Positions 41,987 through 49,850 of a stretch of 64,000 bases of DNA are shown piece after piece. The number at the start of each line of letters is the position of its first letter. The stretch's first letter is position 1. The position numbers and the translations under genes were made by a program. The notes under the pieces were generated by a model. It was not told the origin of the DNA. It saw only the letters and a program-made list of their open reading frames with translations, and did no database searches. Source of the DNA: Citrobacter koseri ATCC BAA-895 (lineage in GTDB: Bacteria; Pseudomonadota; Gammaproteobacteria; Enterobacterales; Enterobacteriaceae); contig NC_009792.1 of the NCBI RefSeq assembly GCF_000018045.1, positions 3,720,001 through 3,784,000 on the forward strand, written 5' to 3'.

Positions 41987-44614
41987 TTACAGTTTTGCGC
42001 TAACCCAGCCTTTCACACTGGCTAACGCTGCTGGCAGAGCAGCCGCATCCGTACCACCGGCTTGCGCCATGTCTGGACGTCCGCCGCCCTTGCCGCCCAC
42101 CTGCTGAGCGACCATGCCGACCAGCTCCCCTGCTTTCACGCGGTCGGTCACATCCTTCGACACGCCCGCAATCAGAGAAACCTTACCTTCCGCTACCGTT
42201 GCAAGAACGATAACGGTAGAACCCAGTTGATTTTTCAGATCATCAACCATCGTACGCAGCATTTTTGGCTCAACGCCCGCAAGCTCGCTAACCAGCAGCT
42301 TCACGCCGTTGATATCAACCGCTTTGCTGGAAAGGTTCGCACTTTCCTGCGCGGCAGCCTGTTCTTTCAACTGCTGCAACTCTTTTTCAAGCTGACGCGT
42401 ACGTTCCAGTACAGAACGGACTTTTTCGCCCAGATTCTGGCTGTCGCCCTTCAGCAGCTGTGCGATATCGCTTAAGCGATCGCTTTCAGCGTGCAGCGTA
42501 GCAATCGCGCCTTCGCCCGTAACCGCTTCAATACGGCGAACGCCTGCCGCAGTACCGGATTCAGAAACGATGCGGAACAGACCGATATCCCCCGTACGGC
42601 TGGCGTGCGTACCGCCACACAGTTCGGTGGAGAAATCGCCCATGCTCAGCACACGAACGCGATCGTCATACTTCTCGCCAAACAGCGCCATCGCGCCTTT
42701 GGCTTTCGCCGCTTCAAGGTCCATGATGTTGGTTTCGACCGGCAGGTTGCGACGGATTTGCGCATTCACCAGATCTTCCACCGCACGGATTTCAGACGGT
42801 TTCATCGCTTCATTATGCGAGAAGTCGAAACGCAGGACTTTGTCGTTAACCAGCGAGCCTTTCTGCGCTACGTGCGTGCCCAGAATCTGGCGCAGCGCCG
42901 CGTGCATCAGGTGCGTCGCAGAGTGGTTCAGGCGAATACGCGCCCGGCGAGCGTCATCCACATCAGCCTGCACCGCATCGCCCACTTTCAGGGAACCGGT
43001 CGAAAGCGTACCGATATGTCCAATCGCCTGGCCATATTTTTGCGTATCGCTAACCGCAAACGCGAAGCCTGCACCTTTCAGTTCGCCTTTATCGCCAACC
43101 TGACCGCCGGATTCCGCATAGAACGGCGTCTGATCCAGCACGACAACGGCTTCCTGACCCGCGCTAATCGCATCTACCGCTTTACCATCCACAAACAGCG
43201 CGGTCACTTTACCGTTCAGTTCCAGATGGTCATAACCTTTAAATTCTGACGCGCCGTCAACGCGGATCATCGCATTATAGTCTGCGCCAAAACCGCTGGC
43301 CTCACGCGCACGACGACGCTGTTCTTCCATCGCGGCTTCAAATCCCGCTTCATCAACTTTGATGTTGCGCTCGCGGCAAACGTCCGCCGTCAGGTCAACC
43401 GGGAAGCCGTAGGTGTCATACAGACGGAAAGCGGTTTCGCCATCCAGCGTGTCGCCGGAAAGCTTCGCCAGCTCTTCGTCCAGCAGCGCCAGACCACGTT
43501 CCAGCGTACGGGCAAACTGCTCTTCTTCCGTTTTCAGAACCTGCTCAACCTGCGCCTGCTGGCGCTTCAGCTCTTCACCGGCAGAGCCCATAACGTCAAT
43601 CAGCGGCCCAACCAGCTTGTAGAAGAAGGTCTCTTTCGCGCCCAGCATGTTGCCATGACGAACCGCACGACGAATGATACGGCGCAGCACATAGCCACGG
43701 TTTTCATTCGACGGAACCACGCCGTCGGCGATCAGGAAAGCGCAGGAACGGATGTGGTCGGCAATCACGCGCAGCGACTTGTTGCTCAGGTCGGTCGCGC
43801 CAGTCACCTTCGCAACGGCTTCAATCAACGTGCGGAACAGGTCAATTTCATAGTTGGAGTTAACGTGTTGCAACACAGCGGCGATACGCTCCAGACCCAT
43901 ACCGGTATCGACGGACGGTTTCGGCAGCGGTTCCATCGTGCCGTCAGCCTGACGGTTGAACTGCATGAAGACGATGTTCCAGATCTCAATATAGCGATCG
44001 CCATCTTCTTCCGGGCTTCCCGGAGGGCCGCCCCAGATGTGATCGCCGTGGTCGTAGAAGATCTCGGTACATGGACCGCACGGCCCTGTATCGCCCATCT
44101 GCCAGAAGTTGTCGGACGCGTATGCCGCGCCTTTGTTATCACCAATTCGGATGATACGTTCGCGCGGAATGCCGACTTCTTTTTCCCAGATCTCGTAGGC
44201 TTCATCGTCAGTTTCATAGACGGTCACCCACAGACGATCTTTTGGCAGGGCAAACCAGTTTTCACCGGTCAGCAGTTCCCACGCAAACTGAATCGCGTCG
44301 TGTTTGAAATAGTCGCCGAAGCTGAAGTTACCCAGCATTTCGAAGAAGGTGTGGTGACGTGCAGTGTAACCGACGTTTTCCAGATCGTTGTGTTTACCAC
44401 CCGCACGTACGCAACGCTGCGAAGTGGTGGCGCGGGAATAATTACGCTTGTCGAGCCCAAGGAAAACATCCTTGAACTGGTTCATCCCGGCGTTGGTAAA
44501 CAACAAAGTTGGGTCATTGTTTGGCACCAGGGAGCTGCTGGCAACTACCTGATGTCCCTTACTGTGGAAAAAATCGAGAAACGCCTGACGGATCTCAGCG
44601 GTGCTCTTGCTCAT
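41987..44614 (-). CDS. alaS: alanyl-tRNA synthetase AlaS
   Basis: An 875-residue class II synthetase, normal length for enterobacteria. The N-terminal catalytic core begins STAEIRQAFLDFFHSKGH and has motif 2 around RCVRAGGKHNDLENVG. The editing domain has the zinc-type motif HSATHLMHAAL (HxxxH) with the later CGGTH. The C-terminal part holds a coiled coil and the dimerising C-Ala domain. It charges tRNA-Ala and clears Ser/Gly mistakes. Confidence 0.98.
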   Translation of the reverse strand: MSKSTAEIRQAFLDFFHSKGHQVVASSSLVPNNDPTLLFTNAGMNQFKDVFLGLDKRNYSRATTSQRCVRAGGKHNDLENVGYTARHHTFFEMLGNFSFGDYFKHDAIQFAWELLTGENWFALPKDRLWVTVYETDDEAYEIWEKEVGIPRERIIRIGDNKGAAYASDNFWQMGDTGPCGPCTEIFYDHGDHIWGGPPGSPEEDGDRYIEIWNIVFMQFNRQADGTMEPLPKPSVDTGMGLERIAAVLQHVNSNYEIDLFRTLIEAVAKVTGATDLSNKSLRVIADHIRSCAFLIADGVVPSNENRGYVLRRIIRRAVRHGNMLGAKETFFYKLVGPLIDVMGSAGEELKRQQAQVEQVLKTEEEQFARTLERGLALLDEELAKLSGDTLDGETAFRLYDTYGFPVDLTADVCRERNIKVDEAGFEAAMEEQRRRAREASGFGADYNAMIRVDGASEFKGYDHLELNGKVTALFVDGKAVDAISAGQEAVVVLDQTPFYAESGGQVGDKGELKGAGFAFAVSDTQKYGQAIGHIGTLSTGSLKVGDAVQADVDDARRARIRLNHSATHLMHAALRQILGTHVAQKGSLVNDKVLRFDFSHNEAMKPSEIRAVEDLVNAQIRRNLPVETNIMDLEAAKAKGAMALFGEKYDDRVRVLSMGDFSTELCGGTHASRTGDIGLFRIVSESGTAAGVRRIEAVTGEGAIATLHAESDRLSDIAQLLKGDSQNLGEKVRSVLERTRQLEKELQQLKEQAAAQESANLSSKAVDINGVKLLVSELAGVEPKMLRTMVDDLKNQLGSTVIVLATVAEGKVSLIAGVSKDVTDRVKAGELVGMVAQQVGGKGGGRPDMAQAGGTDAAALPAALASVKGWVSAKL

Positions 44615-44745
44615 AATTATCCTGAAATCAAGCTAACGAAATATCATTACCCGCCTCAGCGCTCATATGCCCTGCCCGGCTGGCAATTGAAAAAAGTGGG
44701 AATAAGATAAGTTTTCTTTACGGGGAAGTAAAATCCCGTATGCAG

Positions 44746-45246
44746 TCAATCGTCAAAATTTCGCCATATCTCCTGAATATCCTCCATCAGATAGCCACGA
44801 TAAAGCAGGAAACGCTGGACTTTGACCTTTTCCGAAAATGCGGCTGGTAAGGGTTCGCCATATTTGCGGATCGCCTGTTCTCGTGCAAGACGCAACCACT
44901 CAATCTCGCATTCACGCATTGCGCGCTCAATCGCCTCACGCGCAATGCCTTTTTGATTCAGCTCCTGCCGAATACGTGCCGGGCCATAACCTTTACGGCT
45001 GCGGCTGGCGATAAAGCGCGAAACAAAACGATGATCATCAAGGTAGTTGTGCTCATGGCACCAGGCGATAACCCGTTCATAGTCTTCCGGCGCCGCATCG
45101 ATCTCTTCCGGCCCGTTTTTTCCCATAACCGGTGCGGAGAGTTTACGCCGCAGTTCCTGTTCACTGTGATCGCGTACCGCCAGAATACGTACCGCGCGAT
45201 CCAGCAGACGGTTATATGCGGGGCGTCGCGGTGTGGATTCACTCAT
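44746..45246 (-). CDS. recX: recombination regulator RecX
   Basis: A 166-residue helical protein with three RecX repeats (three-helix bundles) and the typical ARIRQELNQKGI segment. It binds the RecA filament groove and limits RecA activity. The ATG at 45246 (MSESTPRR) is the family start; a longer in-frame start (45285) lies inside the terminator zone. It is made mostly by readthrough of the recA terminator. Confidence 0.95.
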   Translation of the reverse strand: MSESTPRRPAYNRLLDRAVRILAVRDHSEQELRRKLSAPVMGKNGPEEIDAAPEDYERVIAWCHEHNYLDDHRFVSRFIASRSRKGYGPARIRQELNQKGIAREAIERAMRECEIEWLRLAREQAIRKYGEPLPAAFSEKVKVQRFLLYRGYLMEDIQEIWRNFDD

Positions 45247-45271
45247 AACAAACCTTCGGAAAAAGAAATGC

Positions 45272-45299
45272 AAAAAGGGCCGCAAGATATGCAGCCCTT
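45272..45299 (-). terminator. recA-recX intergenic terminator (leaky)
   Basis: GGGCTGCA-TATCT-TGCGGCCC stem on the minus strand followed by TTTTT. Readthrough gives the low level of recX expression known in E. coli. Confidence 0.85.
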
Positions 45300-45305
45300 C
45301 AAAGT

Positions 45306-45349
45306 ATAAGCCCGATAAGGCGCCAGAGCGCCGCCACCGGGCAATGCAA
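45306..45349. repeat. REP palindrome between recA and its terminator
   Basis: GCCCGATAAGGCGCC...GGCGCCGCCACCGGGC, directly after the recA stop. Confidence 0.75.
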
Positions 45350-45352
45350 CGA

Positions 45353-46417
45353 TTAGAAATCTTCGTTGGTTTCTTTCACACCTTCACCGTTGTCATCAAC
45401 GGAGAAGTCTGGCGTCGAGTCCTGGTTGCTCAGCAGCAGCTCACGCACTTTTTTCTCGATCTCTTTGGCGGTCGCCGGGTTCTCTTTCAGCCAGGCAGTG
45501 GCATTCGCTTTACCCTGACCGATTTTCTCGCCGTTATAGCTGTACCATGCACCGGCTTTCTCGATCAGCTTCTCTTTCACGCCCAGGTCAACCAGTTCGC
45601 CATAGAAGTTAATGCCTTCGCCATAGAGGATCTGGAACTCTGCCTGTTTAAACGGCGCGGCGATTTTGTTCTTCACAACCTTCACGCGGGTTTCGCTACC
45701 CACGACGTTTTCGCCCTCTTTCACCGCGCCGATACGGCGGATATCCAGACGAACGGACGCGTAGAATTTCAGCGCGTTACCCCCGGTAGTGGTTTCCGGG
45801 TTGCCGAACATGACGCCAATTTTCATACGGATCTGGTTGATGAAGATCAGCAGGGTGTTGGACTGTTTCAGGTTACCGGCCAGCTTACGCATCGCCTGGC
45901 TCATCATACGCGCCGCGAGGCCCATATGAGAGTCGCCGATTTCACCTTCGATTTCCGCTTTCGGCGTCAACGCCGCCACGGAGTCAACAACGATAACGTC
46001 TACAGCGCCTGAACGCGCCAGCGCATCACAGATTTCCAGCGCCTGCTCGCCGGTGTCCGGCTGGGAGCACAGCAGGTTGTCGATATCGACGCCCAGTTTG
46101 CGGGCATAGATAGGGTCCAGCGCATGTTCGGCGTCGATAAACGCACAGGTTTTGCCTTCACGCTGTGCAGCGGCAATCACCTGAAGCGTCAGGGTGGTTT
46201 TACCGGAGGATTCCGGCCCGTAGATTTCTACGATACGCCCCATCGGCAGGCCACCCGCGCCCAGCGCGATATCCAGAGAAAGCGAACCGGTAGAGATGGT
46301 TTCCACATCCATAGAACGGTCTTCACCCAGGCGCATGATGGAGCCTTTACCGAATTGTTTTTCGATCTGGCCCAGCGCTGCCGCCAACGCTTTCTGTTTG
46401 TTTTCGTCGATAGCCAT
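45353..46417 (-). CDS. recA: recombinase A
   Basis: A 354-residue RecA. The P-loop is GPESSGKTT (66-74), Walker B is VIVVDSVAAL, and loop 2 is around MFGNPETTTGGNALKF. The last acidic tail reads SVDDNGEGVKETNEDF, one residue longer than the 353-residue E. coli and Salmonella proteins and with a lysine inside the acidic tail. It drives homologous recombination and the SOS response. It is controlled by the LexA box in its promoter. Confidence 0.98.
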   Translation of the reverse strand: MAIDENKQKALAAALGQIEKQFGKGSIMRLGEDRSMDVETISTGSLSLDIALGAGGLPMGRIVEIYGPESSGKTTLTLQVIAAAQREGKTCAFIDAEHALDPIYARKLGVDIDNLLCSQPDTGEQALEICDALARSGAVDVIVVDSVAALTPKAEIEGEIGDSHMGLAARMMSQAMRKLAGNLKQSNTLLIFINQIRMKIGVMFGNPETTTGGNALKFYASVRLDIRRIGAVKEGENVVGSETRVKVVKNKIAAPFKQAEFQILYGEGINFYGELVDLGVKEKLIEKAGAWYSYNGEKIGQGKANATAWLKENPATAKEIEKKVRELLLSNQDSTPDFSVDDNGEGVKETNEDF

Positions 46418-46489
46418 TAACTACTCCTGTCATGAGCCGGGGTCCGCTTGCGCTTGTACCGGATAGTGAATTCTGTACTGTTAGGTGCG

Positions 46490-46517
46490 ATTATACTGTA
46501 CAGTCATACAGTATCAA
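46490..46517 (-). promoter_or_regulatory. recA promoter with embedded LexA (SOS) box
   Basis: On the minus strand: -35 TTGATA (46517-46512), a 16-base spacer, and -10 TATAAT (46495-46490). The spacer itself is the LexA box CTGTATGACTGTACAG (46511-46496, CTG-N10-CAG). LexA bound there must block RNA polymerase. The -35 contains the TGA stop codon of pncC. Confidence 0.95.
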
Positions 46518-47011
46518 GTGTTTTGTAGAAATTGTTGCCAGAGCGTTTTGAGCGCATATTCCGTCGCCTGGCGACGTACGCTGTCACGGTCGCCGCTAAA
46601 GCACTCCCGGCGGGTGATCCCCTCGCCCTGCGCGGTTGCGAAACCAAACCAGACAGTGCCGACGGGCTTCACGTCGCTGCCGCCGTCCGGCCCGGCAATA
46701 CCGCTGATAGAAACGGCATAATCCGCGCGGGCCGCTCTGAGCGCGCCAATCGCCATCTCAATCACCACCGGTTCGCTGACCGCGCCGTGCTGCTCAAGCG
46801 TCGGTTCGCGCACGCCAATCATTTGCGCTTTCGCTTCATTACTGTAGGTAACAAAACCGCGTTCAAACCAGGCGGAACTCCCGGCGATATCGGTAATCAC
46901 TTTCGCTACCCAACCGCCCGTGCAGGACTCCGCTGTCGTCAGCGTTGCGCCGCGCTGTTTCAGCGCCAGCCCTACCACTTCGCTTAACTGCATCAATTCA
47001 TGGTCAGTCAT
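46514..47011 (-). CDS. pncC: nicotinamide-nucleotide amidase PncC
   Basis: A 165-residue CinA-C-domain amidase. The catalytic block TTAESCTGGWVAKVITDIAGSS and the later SISGIAGPDGGS are intact. It turns NMN into nicotinic acid mononucleotide in NAD recycling. Two ATGs are adjacent (47012-47014 and 47009-47011); the second matches E. coli (MTD). Its stop codon lies in the recA -35 box. Confidence 0.94.
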   Translation of the reverse strand: MTDHELMQLSEVVGLALKQRGATLTTAESCTGGWVAKVITDIAGSSAWFERGFVTYSNEAKAQMIGVREPTLEQHGAVSEPVVIEMAIGALRAARADYAVSISGIAGPDGGSDVKPVGTVWFGFATAQGEGITRRECFSGDRDSVRRQATEYALKTLWQQFLQNT

Positions 47012-47104
47012 CATCGCTTAAGGCTCCTGAAAAACGTGCAGCACAAGATAGCACTTTCTGAGCAGATATGGGGACGAGGTGCGGATTTTACGAGGAGGCT
47101 TCAG

Positions 47105-47130
47105 AAAAAAGCCGATGCGAAGGCATCGGC
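47105..47130 (-). terminator. terminator of the metal ABC transporter operon
   Basis: GCCGATGC-GAA-GGCATCGGC stem; on the minus strand it is followed by TTTTTT. Starts 12 bases past the binding-protein stop. Confidence 0.88.
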
Positions 47131-47141
47131 CGATCGTACGG

Positions 47142-48020
47142 TTATTTCATACTGTTGGCGATGGTCTCAACATTGTGGCGAAACGCTTTTACGTAGCTAT
47201 CCGCCACGCCGCCTTTTGCCGACAAGGCTTCAGGATACAGCTCGCCGCCCGGCTGCGCGCCCGTCGCGCTGGCGATCTGTTTTACCAGACGCGGATCGAG
47301 CTGATTCTCCATAAACCAGGTGTTCACCCCATCCGCTTTAATCTGCTTAATGAGCGCGGCGACCTGCGCGGCAGAGGCTTCACTTTCCGACGACAGCCCC
47401 TGCGGCGCCAAAAACTCAACACCGTAGGCGCGACCGAAATAACCAAAGGCGTCGTGGCTGGTCAGCACCTTGCGTTTCTCCTGCGGGATCTGGCTAAAGC
47501 GTGCTTTCGCCCACGCGTCCAGTTCAGTCAGCTGTGCGATGTAAGGTTTGCCGGAAGCCTCCAGCGCGGCTTTATCCTGCGGGTCGGCGTTGACCAGCCC
47601 GGAAAGAATATTCTGCGCATACAGCGCGCCGTTCGCTGCGCTATTCCAGGCATGCGGATCGGTGACGGTTTCGCCGTCTTCATCCAGCGTATGCGTCTTC
47701 ACCCCGTCGGAAGCCACCACCAGCGTACCTTTGAAACCGGAGGCTTTTACCAGCCGGTCAAGCCACCCCTCCAGCCCCAGCCCGTTCACTACCACCACAT
47801 CCGCTTTGCTCAACGCCGCGCTGTCTTTCGGCGAAGGCTCGAAGGTATGCGGATCGCCATCCGGCCCAACCAGCGTAGTGACGTTGACATTCTTGCCGCC
47901 GACCTCCTGGGTGATGTCGCCGAGAATAGAAAAACTCGTCACCACATTCAGCGTTTTCGCCAGCGCGCCTTGCGTCATCAACCCCAACGCGAGCGCAATC
48001 ATTACCCCTGTACGTTTCAT
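47142..48020 (-). CDS. metal (probably zinc) ABC transporter substrate-binding protein
   Basis: A 292-residue cluster A-I (ZnuA/PsaA type) binding protein with a signal peptide cleaved near residue 21 (GALA-KTLNV). Candidate ligands are His58 (GDPHTF), His123 (TDPHAW) and His189 (LTSHDAFGYF). In manganese/iron proteins such as SitA and PsaA the third position is Glu, and in ZnuA it is His, so this one looks zinc-type. It lacks the long His/Asp-rich loop of ZnuA. The ATG at 48020 has AAGGGGAAAAG before it. Last gene of a permease/ATPase operon headed by a Zur-like box. SitA remains the main alternative by name only. Confidence 0.85.
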   Translation of the reverse strand: MKRTGVMIALALGLMTQGALAKTLNVVTSFSILGDITQEVGGKNVNVTTLVGPDGDPHTFEPSPKDSAALSKADVVVVNGLGLEGWLDRLVKASGFKGTLVVASDGVKTHTLDEDGETVTDPHAWNSAANGALYAQNILSGLVNADPQDKAALEASGKPYIAQLTELDAWAKARFSQIPQEKRKVLTSHDAFGYFGRAYGVEFLAPQGLSSESEASAAQVAALIKQIKADGVNTWFMENQLDPRLVKQIASATGAQPGGELYPEALSAKGGVADSYVKAFRHNVETIANSMK

Positions 48021-48034
48021 CTTTTCCCCTTGCA

Positions 48035-48895
48035 TTAAAAAAGCGCGCGCAGACTGTCAGCCAGCCTGCTGCGCGTGCCGAATAAAATGGAAATAAAGAA
48101 CAGCGCGCTGGCGGTCAGCACAATCGACGGCCCGGCGGGTAAACTCACCGCCCAGGAAAGGCTTAGCCCCAGCCATGCACAGACGACGCCGCTGCCGCCG
48201 GCAAGCAATAACAGCCCCGGTAACGTGCGCGCCCAACAGCGGGCCGCGACGGCAGGAAGCATCATCAGCCCTACCGCCATCAGCGTGCCGAGTACCTGAA
48301 AGCCAGCCACCAGATTCAACACCAGCAACGAGAGAAACAGCCCGTGCAGCAGCGAAGGCAGCCAGCGCGCGTTAACCTGCAACCATGCGGTATCAAACGC
48401 TTCACTCACCAGACCACGATAGAAAATCGCCAGCATGATCAATGTGAATGCGCATACCCCCGCCACGAACAGCGCGGAATCGCGATCGACCGCCAGAATG
48501 GAACCAAACAGAAGATGCAGCAGATCGACATTTGACCCGCGCAGCGACACCAGCGTAACCCCCAGCGCCAGCGATCCCAGGTAGAACCCGGCGAAGCTGG
48601 CGTCTTCTTTTAGCGGCGTACGGCGACTCACCATTCCCGCCACCAGCGCTACCGTAATCCCGGCGATAAACCCGCCGATGCTCATTGCCAGCAATGACAT
48701 TCCACTGAGCAGATAGCCCACCGCCACGCCGGGCAGCACCGCATGCGACAGCGCGTCTCCCATCAGGCTCATACGTCGCAGCAGTAAAAAGACGCCAAGC
48801 GCCGTCGTGCTGACCGAAAGCGCCAGACAGACCACCAGCGCCCGCCGCATAAAGCCGTATTCAATAAACGGCTGAAAGAAGATATGCCAGATCAT
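48035..48895 (-). CDS. metal ABC transporter permease (ABC-3 family)
   Basis: A 286-residue permease with eight to nine hydrophobic helices. The family loop SLMGDALSHAVLPGVAVGYLLSG is at about 43-65, the same place as in ZnuB and SitC/SitD. Only one permease gene is present, as in znuABC, while sitABCD has two. It overlaps the ATPase gene by 4 bases. Confidence 0.88.
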   Translation of the reverse strand: MIWHIFFQPFIEYGFMRRALVVCLALSVSTTALGVFLLLRRMSLMGDALSHAVLPGVAVGYLLSGMSLLAMSIGGFIAGITVALVAGMVSRRTPLKEDASFAGFYLGSLALGVTLVSLRGSNVDLLHLLFGSILAVDRDSALFVAGVCAFTLIMLAIFYRGLVSEAFDTAWLQVNARWLPSLLHGLFLSLLVLNLVAGFQVLGTLMAVGLMMLPAVAARCWARTLPGLLLLAGGSGVVCAWLGLSLSWAVSLPAGPSIVLTASALFFISILFGTRSRLADSLRALF

Positions 48896-49545
48896 GCCAC
48901 CCTCACCCGCTCGGTCATCCAGTGAGACACATCTGTATCCAGCCGTAACGTCTGCGGAAAATAGCGCGCCACCCGTTCGCTGTCGTGCAGCACCGCCAGC
49001 ACCGTTTGCCCTCGCTGATACATCTCCAGCATCAGCCCCATCAGTACGTTGCAGGTCTCCTCATCCACGCCGGTAAAGGGTTCATCCAGCATGACCAGCG
49101 GCGCTTCCTGCACCAGCACACGGGCAAACAGCATGCGTTGAAACTGACCGCCGGAGAGTTCATCAATGGTCATCGTCGCCATTGCCTCCAGCCCCACGCG
49201 CTCAATAGCGTGGGCGACACGCAGACGGGTTTTGCGCTGAAATCCCCCCAGCAGGGAAATATCAGGCCAGCACCCCATGCTCACCACGTCCTGAACGGTA
49301 AGCGGAAACTGCGTCTCCAGTGCGTGACGTTGCGCCAGCCAGCCAATTACCGGGCGGCGTCCGCGCCAGCGAAATGCGCCGCTCACCGGAGGAAGAAAAC
49401 CGGCCAGCGTTTTCAGCAGCGTTGATTTGCCGCAGCCGTTAGCGCCGATAATCGCCGTCATGCTGCCGCGTTCCAGCGTGCCGGTCAGAGGCGACGTGAC
49501 CGGCTGTCGCTCGTAACCAGCCACCAGTTGATTCAGGATAATCAT
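48892..49545 (-). CDS. metal ABC transporter ATPase
   Basis: A 217-residue ATPase. Walker A is IGANGCGKSTLLKTL (about 33-47), the signature is ELSGGQFQRMLFARVL, Walker B is LVMLDEPFTGVD, and the H-loop is LAVLHDSERVA. The ATG at 49545 overlaps the TGA of the 35-codon ORF as ATGA. It is shorter than ZnuC (about 250) and lacks its C-terminal extension. The longer open frame upstream has no support. Confidence 0.88.
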   Translation of the reverse strand: MIILNQLVAGYERQPVTSPLTGTLERGSMTAIIGANGCGKSTLLKTLAGFLPPVSGAFRWRGRRPVIGWLAQRHALETQFPLTVQDVVSMGCWPDISLLGGFQRKTRLRVAHAIERVGLEAMATMTIDELSGGQFQRMLFARVLVQEAPLVMLDEPFTGVDEETCNVLMGLMLEMYQRGQTVLAVLHDSERVARYFPQTLRLDTDVSHWMTERVRVA

Positions 49546-49649
49546 GGCAATGCCACCGCCCAGCGCACGGCCAGCCCGATAAACAAAACAAGCGCGATAG
49601 CCATCAACAGGCGAGTCAGAGCCGAAAGAGAGAAGAGTGAAGCAGACAT
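49542..49649 (-). CDS. 35-residue single-helix membrane protein ahead of the metal ABC transporter
   Basis: MSASLFSLSALTRLLMAIAL followed by 15 more residues, with a hydrophobic helix at about 13-32 and an arginine at 29. The ORF ends in ATGA shared with the ATPase start. It is the first frame after the Zur-like box (18 bases between). The ribosome-binding site is weak (GGTG 5 bases before ATG). It could be a small stabilising subunit, as KdpF is for KdpABC, or only a leader that couples translation. I know no named family for it. Confidence 0.55.
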   Translation of the reverse strand: MSASLFSLSALTRLLMAIALVLFIGLAVRWAVALP

Positions 49650-49667
49650 ATTCGCACCACAATAAAA

Positions 49668-49682
49668 TGTTATAACATAACA
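49668..49682 (-). promoter_or_regulatory. Zur-like operator
   Basis: TGTTATAACATAACA fits the enterobacterial Zur core TGTTATAnTATAACA at every defined position but one. It lies 18 bases before the 35-codon ORF and overlaps a possible -10 (TATAAC), as in znuA/znuCB. Confidence 0.7.
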
Positions 49683-49774
49683 ATAATAAAATACGATGCG
49701 GATGTAAATTGCCAGGAAAAAAGGGAGTGTGGCGAAATATTTCAGACGTGAAATAGCGCAGCAGCGGCGCTGCA

Positions 49775-49805
49775 CGCTCCCCTTTCTCTCAGGGAAAAGG
49801 GAGCG
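49775..49805. repeat. inverted repeat between mltB and the metal ABC operon
   Basis: CGCTCCCCTTT-CTCTCAGGG-AAAAGGGAGCG, an imperfect hairpin with no T-run on either strand. It lies between the mltB stop and the metal operon promoter. Confidence 0.5.
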
Positions 49806-49850
49806 TAATCCAGACCGGGTAAGCGTAGCCCCCCGGAAAACACACCGCGG

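Noticed and set aside
43655..44710. 351-codon ORF antisense to alaS
   Set aside because: Opposite the conserved AlaS catalytic domain, without a ribosome-binding site or recognised motifs.
47079..48038. 319-codon ORF antisense to the metal-binding protein gene
   Set aside because: Low-complexity Arg/Gln-rich translation and full overlap with a gene that has a signal peptide and metal ligands.
47142..49545. SitABCD manganese/iron transporter
   Set aside because: Only one permease gene, His instead of Glu at the third ligand, and a Zur-like box in front argue for a zinc type.
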